A stretch of 64,000 bases of DNA from Ophiodon elongatus (Eukaryota > Chordata > Actinopteri > Perciformes > Hexagrammidae). This document shows, piece after piece, positions 49,122 to 62,532 of this stretch. Within the stretch, counting starts at the first letter, position 1; each line of letters starts with the position of its first letter. A program made the translations under genes and the position numbers. The stretch is from NCBI GenBank assembly GCA_016806645.1, contig JACSYO010002111.1, positions 186,001-250,000 on the forward strand, given 5' to 3'. The notes beneath the pieces are model-generated. The model saw only the letters and a program-made list of their open reading frames with translations. It ran no database searches and was not told the origin of the DNA.

Positions 49122-50560
49122 GATCGTTGCAGAACAACAGAGGGTCTGTGAGTCCCCTTGGCCACCTCTGGCCCTGCTGAACAGGGAAGCAGTCAGTGGA
49201 GCACGATGGCTGACCACTCACAGAACTCTGTACTCACAGACACTTGACTGAGAGCAGAAGTGAGTCGACACACGAGGAGCTTCTTGGTCCTCCCTACCTG
49301 TGTCCTATGAGGGCTCATGTGAGAGGACACACCTCGCAGGGACCCATTAGTCTGTAGTCGATGGAGGGCCACACCAACACGATGCTAATCATATCCATGG
49401 TAAAGCTAGCTGAGACGTACAACCTGATATATTAGAGCTGTGAGTCTTCACTGGCAAATAATAGGAAAGTAGCAGATTATTCCATTATGAGTATGAATAG
49501 TTAGCTGCAGACCTGGACCTGACCCGACTCGGGTTCTAGGTTGCGTCTGTGGTACACGTAACCAGGGTAACCAGTGACCTGATATCAAAATGATACTTTA
49601 AAGCTACAGTCGGTAACTGTAATAAAAATAAGGTTTTTATCATATTCATCCTGATCATACGTGTCAAAATTACATATCCATATTTTTGTATAACTTGACA
49701 GTAGCACATGAGTCTGATAATCTGGTCTATAAAAGGTTAAATGAAGAATGAGGTTCCCCAATCAAACTATAGGCAAATATGAATTAAGATCCTGACTGTA
49801 TTACCTATTACCTATTTCTATTCCATGTTTTCATGAACATGTTTGAATCACTGTGTAGCAGTGAAATGAGAAAGTACCGTAAGTTATTCTTTGTTAAAGT
49901 TATGGACTGCAGCTTTAATTGACACTTTTTCTCCGCTGGGTAGAAGCTTGTAGAATACAGAATGAAGTGAATCAGGTGACATGTGGAGACGTTAACAGGC
50001 CGACTGTAGAACCTGACCCGGGTCTCAGAGGAAACTCTTCCTGCTCCAGTTCTGCTGACACTATTTGGGATGGGAAACCAAAAAAACCTAATAATCATAC
50101 AAACATGCATAAAGCCAAACACTCTCACACACACACACATGCACACAGGCGACGACTCTTTCTGCTCTCTGCTTCGCTGCCTTGTTGTTCTACTTCCTCC
50201 CTGCTGACGGACAGACTCCACAGACTCAGTGTGTGTGTGTGTGTGTGTGTGTTTGTGTGTGTGTGTTAGCAGATGTGAGGTGTCGTGGCCTATAACCGGC
50301 GGATGTGTGACCTCTGACCTCCGATGTAAGTGCTGCCTCTCATTAATCACCACCACCTCCTCTGACTTCCCTGACTTCCAGCTGACCTCAGGTCAGAGAA
50401 GGCTATTGGCGTGAATAAGGTCAGCGGTGTTGACAGGGGGCGACGAGGGCCGAGGGGGCCGAGGGGCCGACGGGGCCGACGGGGCCGACGGGACCGAGGG
50501 GCACAACCAAATGCAGGATAAGACACTTTTAGGTGACCAACACTTTAAAATGAACTTTCA
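49120..50560. other. no gene seen; minor repeats
   Basis: (TG)n at 50229-50268 and a ggggccgac 9-bp array at 50440-50500. Remaining sequence unassigned. Confidence 0.5.
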
Positions 50561-50564
50561 TGAA

Positions 50565-50830
50565 CTGAAAACACAGCGCCCTAAAGCATCCCCTGCTTTA
50601 TGGTCTGTTTGACTCTAAATTAACCATAATTTACTAAATGAACATCATGCTGTATTGAAGAAGACTTGAAACTAGAGATTGAGACCATAAACTCATGTTT
50701 ACAATGTTTACTGAGGGAATAAATCAAGAGAGAAGTAGAGTCATTTTCTATAGACTTCTATACAACCTGAGGAGTCGCCCCCTGGTGGTCAGGAGAGAGA
50801 ATGCAAGAATAAGGTACTTCAGCATTTTCT
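50565..50830 (+). repeat. dispersed repeat family A, copy 4
   Basis: Same orientation as copy 1: gccctaaagcatcccctgct through cataaactcatgtttac, gagggaataaatcaagagag and gtcgccccctggtggtcagg. Confidence 0.85.
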
Positions 50831-53811
50831 ATACTTCAACGCTTGTCCTTGTGCACAGAACTACTGTTGGCTTCATCTTTTCCCCGTCAGCAGAGAGAAG
50901 CTGCCCCTGGCCTCAGGGAGCTCGGGGAGCAGGAGGCCTCCAGATGACTTTGTGTCAGTAACGTAACTCATCTGAAATGAGTTGCCAGGTTTGCAGGGCC
51001 AGCCGAGGAATCAATGACACCGCGGGTAGCGGTATCATTGATTCTGCATTCTGCAGAATGCGAACACAAGGTGGTAATGGATCTGTGAACTGTTCAAAGT
51101 TTGTCTTTAATTGGAAAGTGTAGCTATCCAGAAGGAGAGGGGTTTTCTGGAGAGGACATGCAAACACACACACAGGGACAGGAACACAGACAGAGAGAGC
51201 TCCTTGGAAAGCAGATTTCTGGCCGCCATATTGATTTTTGTTTCACACAAAGATAGTTTTGGATCTGTGGCTGTATATCGACGTAGCGTTATCTTCGGCT
51301 CGCTTTCAGTAAATCTTTAAACTCCTGCGCTGGCATTGTAAAGCCCTGACACTGTACACTATCAAGACACAGGGGCTATTAACTCCAAATGGATTTTTCT
51401 GATACTGCCAGTGATGATCCTGCTTATTGCTGCGCACCCCCACCCCGTGTCCAAGTATAAACATTAAAATAGATAAGTGGCCCCACCCACCCTTTCCATC
51501 TGGAGGCACCCAGGCTCTCCCGAGACCCCGACCCAGACACCGTGACTGCTACAGTCAGGCATTGGCGCCGCCGGAGTCCCAGTGGAGCAGCAGCCCCAGA
51601 AACGTGGGTCTGTCTGTCCCAGCTCATCTGTCACACACTGCACACGAGCAGGGCCCCGAGAGACGAGGGAGGGGGGCTGTGGGGGGAGGGGGGTGTGGGG
51701 GGTACACTGAGTATGAGGCCCGTATGAGCCTGTCAGAACAATCCGAATCCTAAATCCAGTGTTCAGCCGAGCATGGTGGGTTTACCTTCTACACTTCTAC
51801 AAGAAGATGAATAACTAAAGGTTGGCTTCATCTATAATTGGGCATTTTTACCCACATTGCATCGTTTAATTTTTTGCTATAAAATGTCCCATTCAGGACA
51901 TATTTCAGTGACAATCATTTAAAAAAAAGATTGGTGAGATTATTGAGATTACTGTAGGCGGAATACAAAGCGCTGATTAAAATCGATGGGATAAGTCTTG
52001 GGGCCGCTAAGCAGTGTATATGTTTGATAAGTTAAAGATGAAAAAAATAAAAACAGAAAGGAAAAGAAACAGTAAGGATATTGATAAGTCTCTTGGCCAT
52101 TGAGCGGTATATGTTTTGCGAAGGACAGATGGAAAACCAATAACATAAAATATATGTAAAGCCATTTGGGATCCCAGCGTACTAATAAAATATGAAAAAA
52201 ATGAAATAAAAAAAGAAGCTCAGACACTAAAGGCCCATTTGACGCCTCATTTGACCTCCTATGGCGCACCGCATCAGACTGAGACGCCAACATCACAGAA
52301 CCAGCGTCTTTCTCTTTGTGTCATACGGACAGAGACCCCTTGGTCTGTGAACCTGATCTAGATAATGAAGGACCTGGTTCAAAACTATGACGAGGACCAG
52401 ATATGATACATATGAAAGTTTGACTAGATGATGTGACATTAAAAGACGTATCACTCTGTAGTTGTTGGGACTACACAAACACTCACTGTTGTACCGTGGC
52501 GTTACAGAGTGAAGCCTCTCGTACCTCATAAACAATCTTTGGCTGAGTTTGGACTAGACTAGTTTAGACTAGACTAGTTTAGACTAGCACACAAACCTGA
52601 CAACAACAAAGTGTTACTTTAGTCTGCCATCGAGTTACAGACGGACTCAGAGACAGCTGATGGGACCCACCGCTGCCGACGTTTGTCATTTAACCAATAA
52701 TCTATCTCCTTCATACAATACCACCGTCTATATCACACTTAGCTTTAAATTCCTTTTAGCCCTCCAAAAACACAAACTGCGTCTGAAGAAAGCAGCGTTG
52801 GTCGCTGCCTCCTCATTGGAGGATGGGATGAGAGGCGGAGAAGCAGCTGGACGCGCCTCATCTACGCTTGTGGTGCATGTCTTTAAAACAGAAGGGGCAC
52901 TTCAGAGTACACGGCACACAGAGATCCAGAGGTAGAACTGTAACTGATGAGTTAGAGTTTCTGTATTTGATACATACTTGGCAGCACTCAGCAAACTCCA
53001 AAAGTTTCTATGAAGTGTTGCAGAGGGCATTCTCCAAGCGAGAGAGGATTCAAGCTGTAATCCCCAGACATGTCACCCCAAGACACTTTGATTCCCACCA
53101 TGTTCAGCACCACAGTCCTCTCTGAGGGTGGGGGTCAGGCTGCTCCGCTCACATTCATTCTCTCCACTGGGATCCACTGACTGCTGTCGGGCGGTGCAGT
53201 AATAACAGGCGCTACGCCTTCACAGAGCGGAGCTCCAGTCCTCTGAACCGCTGCAACGTCCAGGTGACAAACACAGTCCAACGGCCAATTAAAACCCAGC
53301 TGGGCGTGTCCAGTTTGTGACAGGAGCCGTGATGTGGAAAGACTGGAAAGACTTCAGAGGGATGTCAGAAGCAAGTGGCAGTGGGTTCATGCTCATATCA
53401 TATCTGATATCTGCTGTGTGTGCATGTGTCCTCAGAGTGTTGCTCTGCTTGGATCCAGCCCAGTGCCTGGGAGGGATGGCTCACTGCCTGCTTCCCGGAG
53501 CGTGGGTGGCTATATTTACATAAAGCGCAGTTATTAATGATTTCAGGTCAGACAGTGTTGGCGCTCAGTGAGAAAAGCATTGTGTGTGTGATTTCACACA
53601 CGGCCAACGGGGAAGATCTAAATTACAGCTTTATTAATAAGTCACCCATGACGTCTTCATATACGTCTTATATACGTCATGGGCTGCAAGTGTGAAAATG
53701 ATAAAAACGAATGAGGCTCCATATGGGAACTATGAACCCATGTGTGAATCATTAAAAACGTTATTTATGGTGTTTACAATGAGTTTACCGTCACAATGAT
53801 TACCATATTGA
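50831..53811. other. no gene seen
   Basis: About 3 kb with short ORFs only. A G-rich patch lies at 51666-51702 (ggggggctgtggggggaggg). A small tandem of agactagtttagact lies at 52550-52586. Confidence 0.4.
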
Positions 53812-54040
53812 CATATCGTACGATATCTTGAAATGATCTCGATAATTTTTACGTTATCTACTTATCGTACGATATATGGACATGACCTCAATAATTTCAC
53901 GTTATCGACTTATCGTACGATATATGGACATGACCTCAATAATTTCACGTTATCGACTTATCGTACGATATATGGACATGACCTCAATAATTTCACGTTA
54001 TCGACTTATCGTACGATATATGGACATTAGTCATTTTCGT
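53812..54040. repeat. 48-bp minisatellite related to the 21.4-kb array
   Basis: About four copies of a 48-bp unit containing cttatcgtacgatatatgga and catgacctcaataatttcac. The reverse complement matches 21350-21425, the founder end of the intronic 27-bp array, including the palindrome tatcgtacgata. Confidence 0.95.
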
Positions 54041-57000
54041 TGACCTCGATATTGCACGTTGTGTTTGTCAGGAACATTTTAGCTCAGATGATTCCAGAAC
54101 AAACACAGGCGTGGTACAGTGGGTGCGTGTTTTTTAGACTGAGGATATGACCAAGAAATTGGTGCCAACTTTCATATCCGTACTATTTGATGGTCTGAGT
54201 GGGGAAAACCCTTGAGACGTTCTCCACCAGGCCCGATGTTCCAGACTCAGCCTTTGGAGCTCTTCGGTCAGACTTGTGGTGATGAGGTCAGAGGTCAGTG
54301 GCTCGTCTCCAGTTACGTGCTGATGCAGTGAGGAGACACAGGTTGCTGACAGACCATGGCTTCACAGAGCAGATATTATGTCACCATAACACAAAAGGAT
54401 ATGTGTAGTTCTATTGGAGGAAGCCAGCAGCCACAGAGGAGTCAGAGACGTCTCTTTGATCGGCAGCAAGGGAATAAAAGATAGGTGATACTAAAGAGAT
54501 GTTAAGTCCTGAGCCCAGAAGAATAAATGAAGTCTAAGTAACCGACTGAACAGAGGCATGCGGAGGCTCAGGCTCTCTGCTGCTCCGACCTCAGCAGAAG
54601 GACTGAAATGGATCAAATTGGACCTTTAAGTTATTTCCCTCCCCAGGACGGATCTTGTTCCACACCTCCACTCATATTACCCTGTGGGGAACTCTACACC
54701 AGCTTTATGTGCCAGGATCCTCAAACTGTGCTTTGATTTCTGTGAACACTTGATAACCTTGAGTTTACGGTACATTATAACGATCAATGCAGATTTTGTT
54801 TGCCATGCTAGAAGAAAATGTGAAATGTTACTCATTTTTACATATTTCCCTTCAAACTGTCCGAGCTCATAATGTTAAACCTGAAATGCAGAATGAAGCC
54901 TCGTCGGTACATCAGACTCCATCAGACCCGTGGAGCTTATTGTCTTACAGATGTGTTCATATTGGTGGATTGGTAGAGAACCACCAGAGAGAACTGACTA
55001 GTGTATGTTCCTCTTCAGTAGCTACTCACCTTGGTATACATAACCAAACCAGATGAACTAGTTCAGGGCATCCTTACTAAAAATGTATAAAAAGAATGTT
55101 GTGTTGTGTTTTGTTGAAAAACTGAAAATCGGTCTATGTATCGTTAGAAGAATTTTTACATATGGAAACCGTGGATGTCCAGAGTCCAATCAGAAGTGCA
55201 GTTATCAGACTCTAATCCGCTCCGTGCTGCAGGTGGAACTATTGCAGAGACGACAGAAGCGGTTTCTCCTGGCTGCTGGTGTGACTCCCTGAAGCCGTGC
55301 TCAGTGAAGAGCAACACGACGAACCTGATCAGCATCCACAGAAGTGGAGCGGAGCCTGAGGTCTGAGAGGAGCAGGCTGGACTAACCTTTAACCTCTGCT
55401 TATCTACGGTGAGCAGGATGCTACTACTCATCTAAGTCCTGTACCGTCAGTGGGCCGGCGCTAGCTTACCTAGCGGTATCAGAGCACTCGCTCCTGCTAT
55501 TAGCAGTCTGCAGCGTGCTCCGCTGCACGGCGCTTCACTGACTTTTAATTTGGACTCGGAGTGTTGGAAGGCTTCTATCTCCAGCCTCAACACTTCCCAG
55601 GCGCCAGGAGGCTTCCAGCAGGTCATCCCTGACTCGGAGAAGCACACATCTGCATGACAACGTCTTCACATGCGCTCTCACCGTGTATCAAGCCTCTTCT
55701 TTTTGCTGCATGACTGGGCCTTTTATAAAGGTTTATGGCAGCTTATTCTCCAGTCAGGAGTAAATAGAGCAATAAAAAAAACAACATTTTAATGGCATGC
55801 TGATTAAACTGAAGGCTTTAATTACTGGAGGGTTTGTTATAGAATATATGAATAAATCAGAATGCACGAAACAGTTGCAGAATGTAAACAATTCTTATAG
55901 TGCAAACAGCGACATAGTAAAGAACAAGAACTTCAAAATAAAGAAGTTAGATATGCCAACAACTTTCTCTTCAAAACTACATATTTTAAGATGATTGTAA
56001 AAGCACTACCAACTGACAACAGGTGTGTCGTTGCAGAGAAGTGTGTGACTGTGCGTCGGTGTTGCTCGACACCGAGCAGACCCACACCTCAGTTCATCAC
56101 CACCTCCGTGAGATTCAGAAGATACATTAAGTACCACTGAAAAGTGTCTTTTCTTCCTGATTCCCACGATGTGACTGCTGAGGACCACTGCAGCTGATAG
56201 ACACATTTGGAACTGAAGTTATTGTGAGCTGTGTTTGGCTGCAACACACCAGTAAAGGACACAACGGGACTGAAGTACCCGGCCACAAGCTGATGTCAAA
56301 GCATTCATGCCAAAGGAAAAAAAAATGGAATTTGACTGAAGAATTTCAAAGCCGTTGCCACTTCCCTTGCAGACGTGCTCCCAGATGAGCTATCAGGGTG
56401 CTTTCTGTGAGCAGAACAAAGCCTTCTGCCTCTGACCAGCTCCGTATCTCCACATCGCAGAGGTCCATCAGTCATGACGGGGCGCTGCGGCTCAAACCTC
56501 TCAGAAGGGGGCTGACCTCGCTGGCCTCCCCGTAGGAGAGCACAAAGAGCTGACAGGGACCCTCTGTGAGGGAGAGCGGGCCTGGTGAAGGCTACTGCTC
56601 CACTCCGGCTCAAAGCCAGTCACACATGAACTGGAGACGGAGTCTGGTCCATTCAACTGGCAGCCTTGATGCAGACGTGGAGACTGTGTTGATGCAATGA
56701 GGGACTCAAAGGGAACTGAGAGGGAATAAAAGGCACTTAAAGCATCTCAAGATCAGGACTTAGGGTTAGGGGGGGGGGCGACCGAGGGTGCTGTAATGTA
56801 TCGATACAATGTTCACGTTCTTTTTTTATACATAATTTAACTAACTCAGTTCTGTTCGTCATTACTCTTTTGATTGCTGAACAAAGAACCAGATGTTTTC
56901 TGAATCTGCTCTTTTGATTCACAGAATATGATTTTAGAGGGCAAACATTTCCAGAAGAATTCATATTTCCAGCCTGTGATATGTGTAAATAATATAATCA

Positions 57001-59277
57001 TTTTAACCGTAGTGAGTTTTTCCTTGAAGCTTTTCAGCCGTTTATATATAACAATTATAATAATGATGATAATCATAATTATAATAAAAGTCTAAAATGA
57101 TGTGACATTTCTTAGCTGGAGTAAAAACCTTCCAGTTTACTTGGGGGAGTATTGGCACTCGTATCTTTCCACTTCAGGCACTGTATCTGCGTCTACTATG
57201 AATATGAAAATATGCTAAATGAAACATAGAGATAGTGTCGTCATGCCATAGTTTGTCCACCAGAGAGCACTGACAAGACTTTTCCATTGTAAGACATCTT
57301 CCTCAGTTCATGTCTCGGTCACAACTCTTTCATAAATACATTGAGGGGATCCTTATCAAAACGTTAGTCTTGTGATAACATTCGAAAGCGTTCATGAACC
57401 GATACATATACATACATTATCAAAAATCATTGTAAAAGAGTATCTCCTTACCCTCTGGTGCTCTTTTAGGCCACACCCTGTTCATGGATGAAGCCATATT
57501 TGTGCCCTTTTAAAAACACCCAAAAACCTTATAATTACTATTGGCTGCAAAAACCTTATATTGGTCATGATCTCATTGAATCAGAATGACGTCAAAACTT
57601 ATGTACATTATGATCCTCCCAAATGTGTCCCGTCATAGGAGGTAGGTCTACGCGTGTCAGCGCTGTGAGCACCTGTTAGGTTGTAATAATATAATATGAC
57701 TTACACTTGTAAATAAGGAATGTCTATGTATAAATTACAATACTTAAAAAGGATAATTAATAAGGAATGATTTGGCCTTATGCCAAAGTGTATGCGTAAC
57801 ATAGCAGAGAGCCACATTGAGTTTTTTACTTAGACTTAGTTCAGATATGCATGGAATGAGATAGAGAAAGGGGGTTGAGGAAGACTGAGGCCACTAGCAT
57901 CAACAAAGGGGCAATAAAACAACTCCACTTGAGGGGGGTTGATGCGCTCAACTATACGAGAGGGAGGAGAGATGACTTCAAGTGCCGGTAAGCCTGGAGG
58001 AGGCGATGCACAAACCAACCAATCCGAATGCTGATTCTAGCCATGTGAGACTTTAGCCGAATGTATGCTGTAAAACTGAGCCAATGAGAGGCGACGATGC
58101 ACATTTTCACTAGACTATATTATCAAATGTAATGTCCAGCTCTGGGCTCTCTTAGGTCATACGCGTAGACAGTAACTCTCTTCAGGCTGCTGTTGAAAGT
58201 CTGTGGGCCGCTGTTGGCTGGTGAACCATTAGCTGAGGATTATGCACTATATTACTAACTTTTATTAAATTGATTTTTATTATAACCTACTGAATCCAGA
58301 AATTCTCTTCCAAGTCCGCCCAAAGATTTTGAATCATATCACACCATAAGGTACAGCGACATAACTCTGTTTGCAGATACCGGTATAAGCTGATCGTGAG
58401 CGAGACGAGGGGCCTACTCCACGCTCTCCATCTGGCTAACATCTGATTCCAGCCGCCGTGACATCAGACGAGCGTGTTAGTTCTTCCTAACGGCTCATCA
58501 CACATCACGAGATGAGGATACGAGCAGCAGTCTGACTGTCTGAGAGCAATATAGAGGAACCCACCGGGGCCGTTTCCCCCAACAGGGCGAGGACTACTCT
58601 GAAGTCAGGACCAGGAGAATGTGTTCAGACTTCAATGGAATACACTGAACATCAAAGAGGCAAATAAGATACTCACATACTGTACAGTCAGTGAGCACTT
58701 GGTACTTTAGCTCAACAACGAGGATCTAAACCCTCCCTGGAGTCGCCATGACCTAGACCTAAAGCCACTGAGGGGCTGCATAGACGGGCTGCTTAATAAT
58801 GAAAGAACTGACGCGCTCGCCGTAGCACCGCTGAGAAGTGTCTCGCCAAATATCAGAGTCCAACTCTTGCTTCTGCTTTGCCTTTGATGGATACTCACTG
58901 CTCACCGTGTTCCATGCCAGGAGCATGCATCAAGGCAGTGGCAGAACAGAGCATGGAGTTTGGCTCAGTGTCTTTATTTACTGTCCGTCATGCTTGTTTC
59001 CCTCCTCTGAGGGCGGAGCCTACATACGTAGCACTGGGCAGTCTGCTAGCTTGTTGCTCTTGCTACCAATATTAGCTTCTTTGACTGAACAATGTTGGGA
59101 AATCAACCGTGGTCACCTGAACACAGGCTAAAGTAGAAGAGCTGCGGGCGGGGAAAACTTCCAGCTGCTGTGTGAAATCCCTAAGTTTGTAGCTTTCAGT
59201 ACACTTGTAATGCAGCAGGATTCATGTTGTGTTTCTGTAATGTTGATGTGCTCAGGTGGCTCACACAGATACTGCGA
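54041..59277. other. about 5.2 kb with no recognised gene
   Basis: Mixed sequence. ORFs at 55083-55292, 56305-56613 and elsewhere have no family features. A G-run lies at 56770-56779. An undetected 5' exon of cntn2 could lie here. Confidence 0.4.
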
Positions 59278-59555
59278 CTGTGGCTTAGTGTGAGCAGGGT
59301 CGTCCTTCAATCAGAGAATTGGCGGTTCGATCCCCGGCTCCGCTAGCCCATGTCGATGTGTCCTTGGGCAAGACACTTAACCCTAAATGTCTCCTGTAGC
59401 TGTGCCTACGGTGTGTGAATGGTAGCTACTCCTGATAGGCAGGTGGCACCTTAGCCCCTCCCATCAGTGTGTGAATGATGTCATGTAGTGTTAAAAGGGC
59501 TTTGACTGGTCAGAAGACTAGGAAAGCGCTATACTAGTACAGGACCATTTATTGA
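59278..59555 (+). mobile_element. tRNA-derived SINE
   Basis: A-box-like tggcttagtgtg, a very good B box ggttcgatcccc (59326-59337), then the teleost SINE body gtgtccttgggcaagacact and a 3' part ending tgactggtcagaagactagg ... aaagcgctata. No coding capacity. Confidence 0.75.
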
Positions 59556-59728
59556 AAAGATGCAGCTTTTTAATATTAAGAGAATGTTGTAGTCTGATTT
59601 TCAAAAGCACGCTCTACACTTTGTACTCATTGCCAGTTTGTCCTGGCAGCAGGCGTGTTGCTTGAGCCTCGCTGTGATCGGGAGCTGCATGCTGGCAGCT
59701 CGGCACCAGTCTCTTGGCCTCCCTCGAG

Positions 59729-60028
59729 TCAACTGTTCCAGGTATTATGAGCAATCATCTCTGCTGACCTTTGCCTCCGATCCTTGATCAAATGCTCTGA
59801 TGAAGGAAATCCCTGAAGGGGATCCCCCTCAAACAAGGGAAGCGCTCTTGCTGGCAAAGCCATTAAACGTTGTTGTTGGACGAGAGCTGCTGGGCTCAAT
59901 CTGGATCCGTCCTCTCCCTCGGTCCGCTGCTGACTAGCCATCTGAGGCAAGACAGCAGTAGCTGCTGCTGGGTTACTCGCTGGCTGTGACCAATCCTCAC
60001 TTTGCTGCGGTTGGCTCACATTTACCAT
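59729..60028 (-). pseudogene. possible retroelement gag-like fragment
   Basis: A 99-codon minus-strand frame with LPLFEGDPLQGFPS, reminiscent of the LP.F.GDPL motif of BEL/Pao-type gag/pol polyproteins. A second minus-strand frame at 60425-60619 may be a separated part. Weak evidence; could be chance. Confidence 0.3.
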
Positions 60029-62330
60029 ATGTAATCCTCTGCCATTGCATCGGGCCTGTTTGAAGTAGTTGCCTTTCTGTTCTCCTGTACCGGGTTGGAG
60101 TTCGTTGCACTTGATGATGCTTTGGGGAAACGGTCCAAGGCCTGTAGAACTGCTACTTTAGCAGCAGGTCGATGGCCTAAGTGCAAAACCTCCTCTCTGC
60201 AAAGTGATCCAGGAAAAGTGGGAATAACCTCCTATCTGCACTTTGTATATTTTTTTTATTTTTTTTATTTTGTATTATGTAATGGGTACCCTTAACAAAT
60301 AGCATTCTGCAAGAAAACAAGTTTTTTTTTGTATTCTCAAAAAAGTGAATTTTTCAGATTTTGCTCTTCGGCCATCGAGGTGCAGCTGGCAGAGCTTCCA
60401 GCCTAAGTTGCTCTCTTCACCTGTTCAGCGTTTGCTCTTGTTCCTCCGAAGCTCTCGCTCCTGTACGAGCAGGCAGCACAGCCCCGTCGGCCTCGGCTTT
60501 GATTCCTGCAGAGGACGCGGCGCTCGATGTCCCGCTGCCTGCACTCTTTCTGCGTCTGCGTTCGCGAGCAACATTTGAAACACTCTGTCCTCTGGCTTAA
60601 TAACATCATCATCATTCAAGGCATGATGTTCAGAAAATGCTTCCTAATCTTTCACATCACAAATAAATGAATCATGAAATAATACTTTTTGCTTTCAACC
60701 ACGTGTCACGCCTTTCCTTTTCATCAGCAGGTAACATCCCATCAAAGAACCGTGGACACCTTTTTCCTCATCACAAAAACTGACACGATCCTCAAGAACA
60801 CACTGTACCTCGGCTTTTATCTCTTTTTCTGCATCATGTTTTTTAGCTTGGTAGCATTATTTAGCTTAGCTTTCCTTTCCTAGCAGCCTGCAACCTTTCC
60901 AGCTTTTCTGTAGAGTCTTTACAGTTAACTTCACTCCATATTTTTCCTTTGTCCTTGTGTATTGGTGTCACTGGTTATACTGGTCGACTCAGCGGGCCTG
61001 TCCAGTTGTCTAATAAGTCAGTTGTCTCTTCGGCCACCAGCGCTTAGGATTCACTCCCCGATCCATGCGAGTAGCGATCACTGTGCACACCAACATGAAT
61101 GGCCATTCATAACGTTGGGCGCCATGTTGGTCCCGTTGAGGGACTCCCCTGCCCAGCATTGAAGAGTAGCTCCCGGTGACATGAAGCAACGTCATTTCTT
61201 TCACGTAGCGGCACAAGAGGCTACACAAACATGCTAATTTACTGACGCAACGAACTAAAGAACCAAACAACAAAGTCCAAGGCTGCTTTGCCTTTCATGG
61301 CTATGTGTTGCTCGGTGTTCACGTTTCATCTTTAGAGCAGCGTAAACTCCGACCTATATCATACATGACCTAAGGCACAATGGGGACACCTACTGGGCCA
61401 CACACTTAAATAATTTCACACTAGAATTGAAAGTGATATTTTATGTTATGATGTGAATAAATGTAATTCAATTTAATTGACTTGCCTTAATTCCAGATGT
61501 GGCTTCTTCAAGTGCAATCTTGCTAATGCGGCTAATATTTTTTCTAGTTTTTTTTCACATTTCAGGTTCTTTTACTTCCATCAAGAAGGGTCACAAGTAA
61601 CCCAGATTATTGGTCCGTTTGAATGTAGCCAGAGACTCTCACCTTTCATACCTCCAGCTCGACATCTTGATGCCTTCTGACTACATTACTACTATGACGA
61701 CAGCCTTAAACACAATAACATGTCACCGTATTAATACCTCACTCTGCAAACCTCTTAATTACAGCTCTAAGCTCATAACATCTCTCTATGCTGTCTTCCC
61801 CAGCATCACTTCTTTTTACTAGTGTTTCACAAGCACTGACTTTAGTTTTTGAGAAGTCTCTGTGACTTCACCTGCTGCAGAATTAGTACGTTAGGTCTCA
61901 CTTATCCTGTTCACTGAAATCTGAACTATGAATCATTTGATACTGTACAGAGAGAGTGCAATAAGAAAATGACAACAAATGCTGTGATGCTAGTCTGTTT
62001 TAAAGTGATTCAACTAAAGTGTGTCTTCCTGGTCAGTGAGCCAGAATATAAACACAAACACAAATATATTACTGCAGTGAACCAAAGTAAGTGACCCAAT
62101 AGAGCTATGCAATTATTATATCATTATTATTATTATTACGGACTATTAACAATGCACTAAAAGGAGGAGGAAAGAAGAGCACAACCTCCATTACTATAGC
62201 AACAGTGCCAACACACTATGTGATTACTAAACAAGATGGGATGACCCCGTCCTAAAACGACCTTTTCATGTGTTACAGCTCCAGATATTATTTATAAGAC
62301 TGAGGCTATTTAAGACCGTCACCCCATTCA
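60029..62330. other. no gene seen
   Basis: Unassigned non-coding sequence apart from the possible fragment just upstream; T-rich runs at 60248-60272. Confidence 0.4.
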
Positions 62331-62332
62331 GT

Positions 62333-62532
62333 CTTAAAGGGATAGTTCAGGTGTTTTGAAGTGGGGTTCTATGAGGTACTTCTCCATAGTCAGTGTATGA
62401 ACACGCCACGCCATGTTTAAACAGACAGGAGCACCAGCACAGGAGTACTGTCCTGCTGTGGACGGGAGCAGCAGCCATGTGTATTTTAGACTCCTAAAGA
62501 GTTGAATCAATTGGTTTAAAGTGTAATCCCCC
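62333..62532. mobile_element. MITE end, same family as 43746-44140
   Basis: Starts aaagggatagttcaggtgtt and contains gtggggttctatgaggtact and ccatagtcagtgtatg, all shared with the 43.7-kb element. The second end is replaced by the minisatellite. Confidence 0.6.

Noticed and set aside
56305..56613. A 102-codon minus-strand ORF as a gene
   Set aside because: No recognisable domain, splice context or neighbour support; length is within chance for this composition.
59320..59340. tRNA gene suggested by the B box ggttcgatcccc
   Set aside because: No complete cloverleaf is evident and the downstream body matches a teleost SINE; it is a tRNA-derived repeat.
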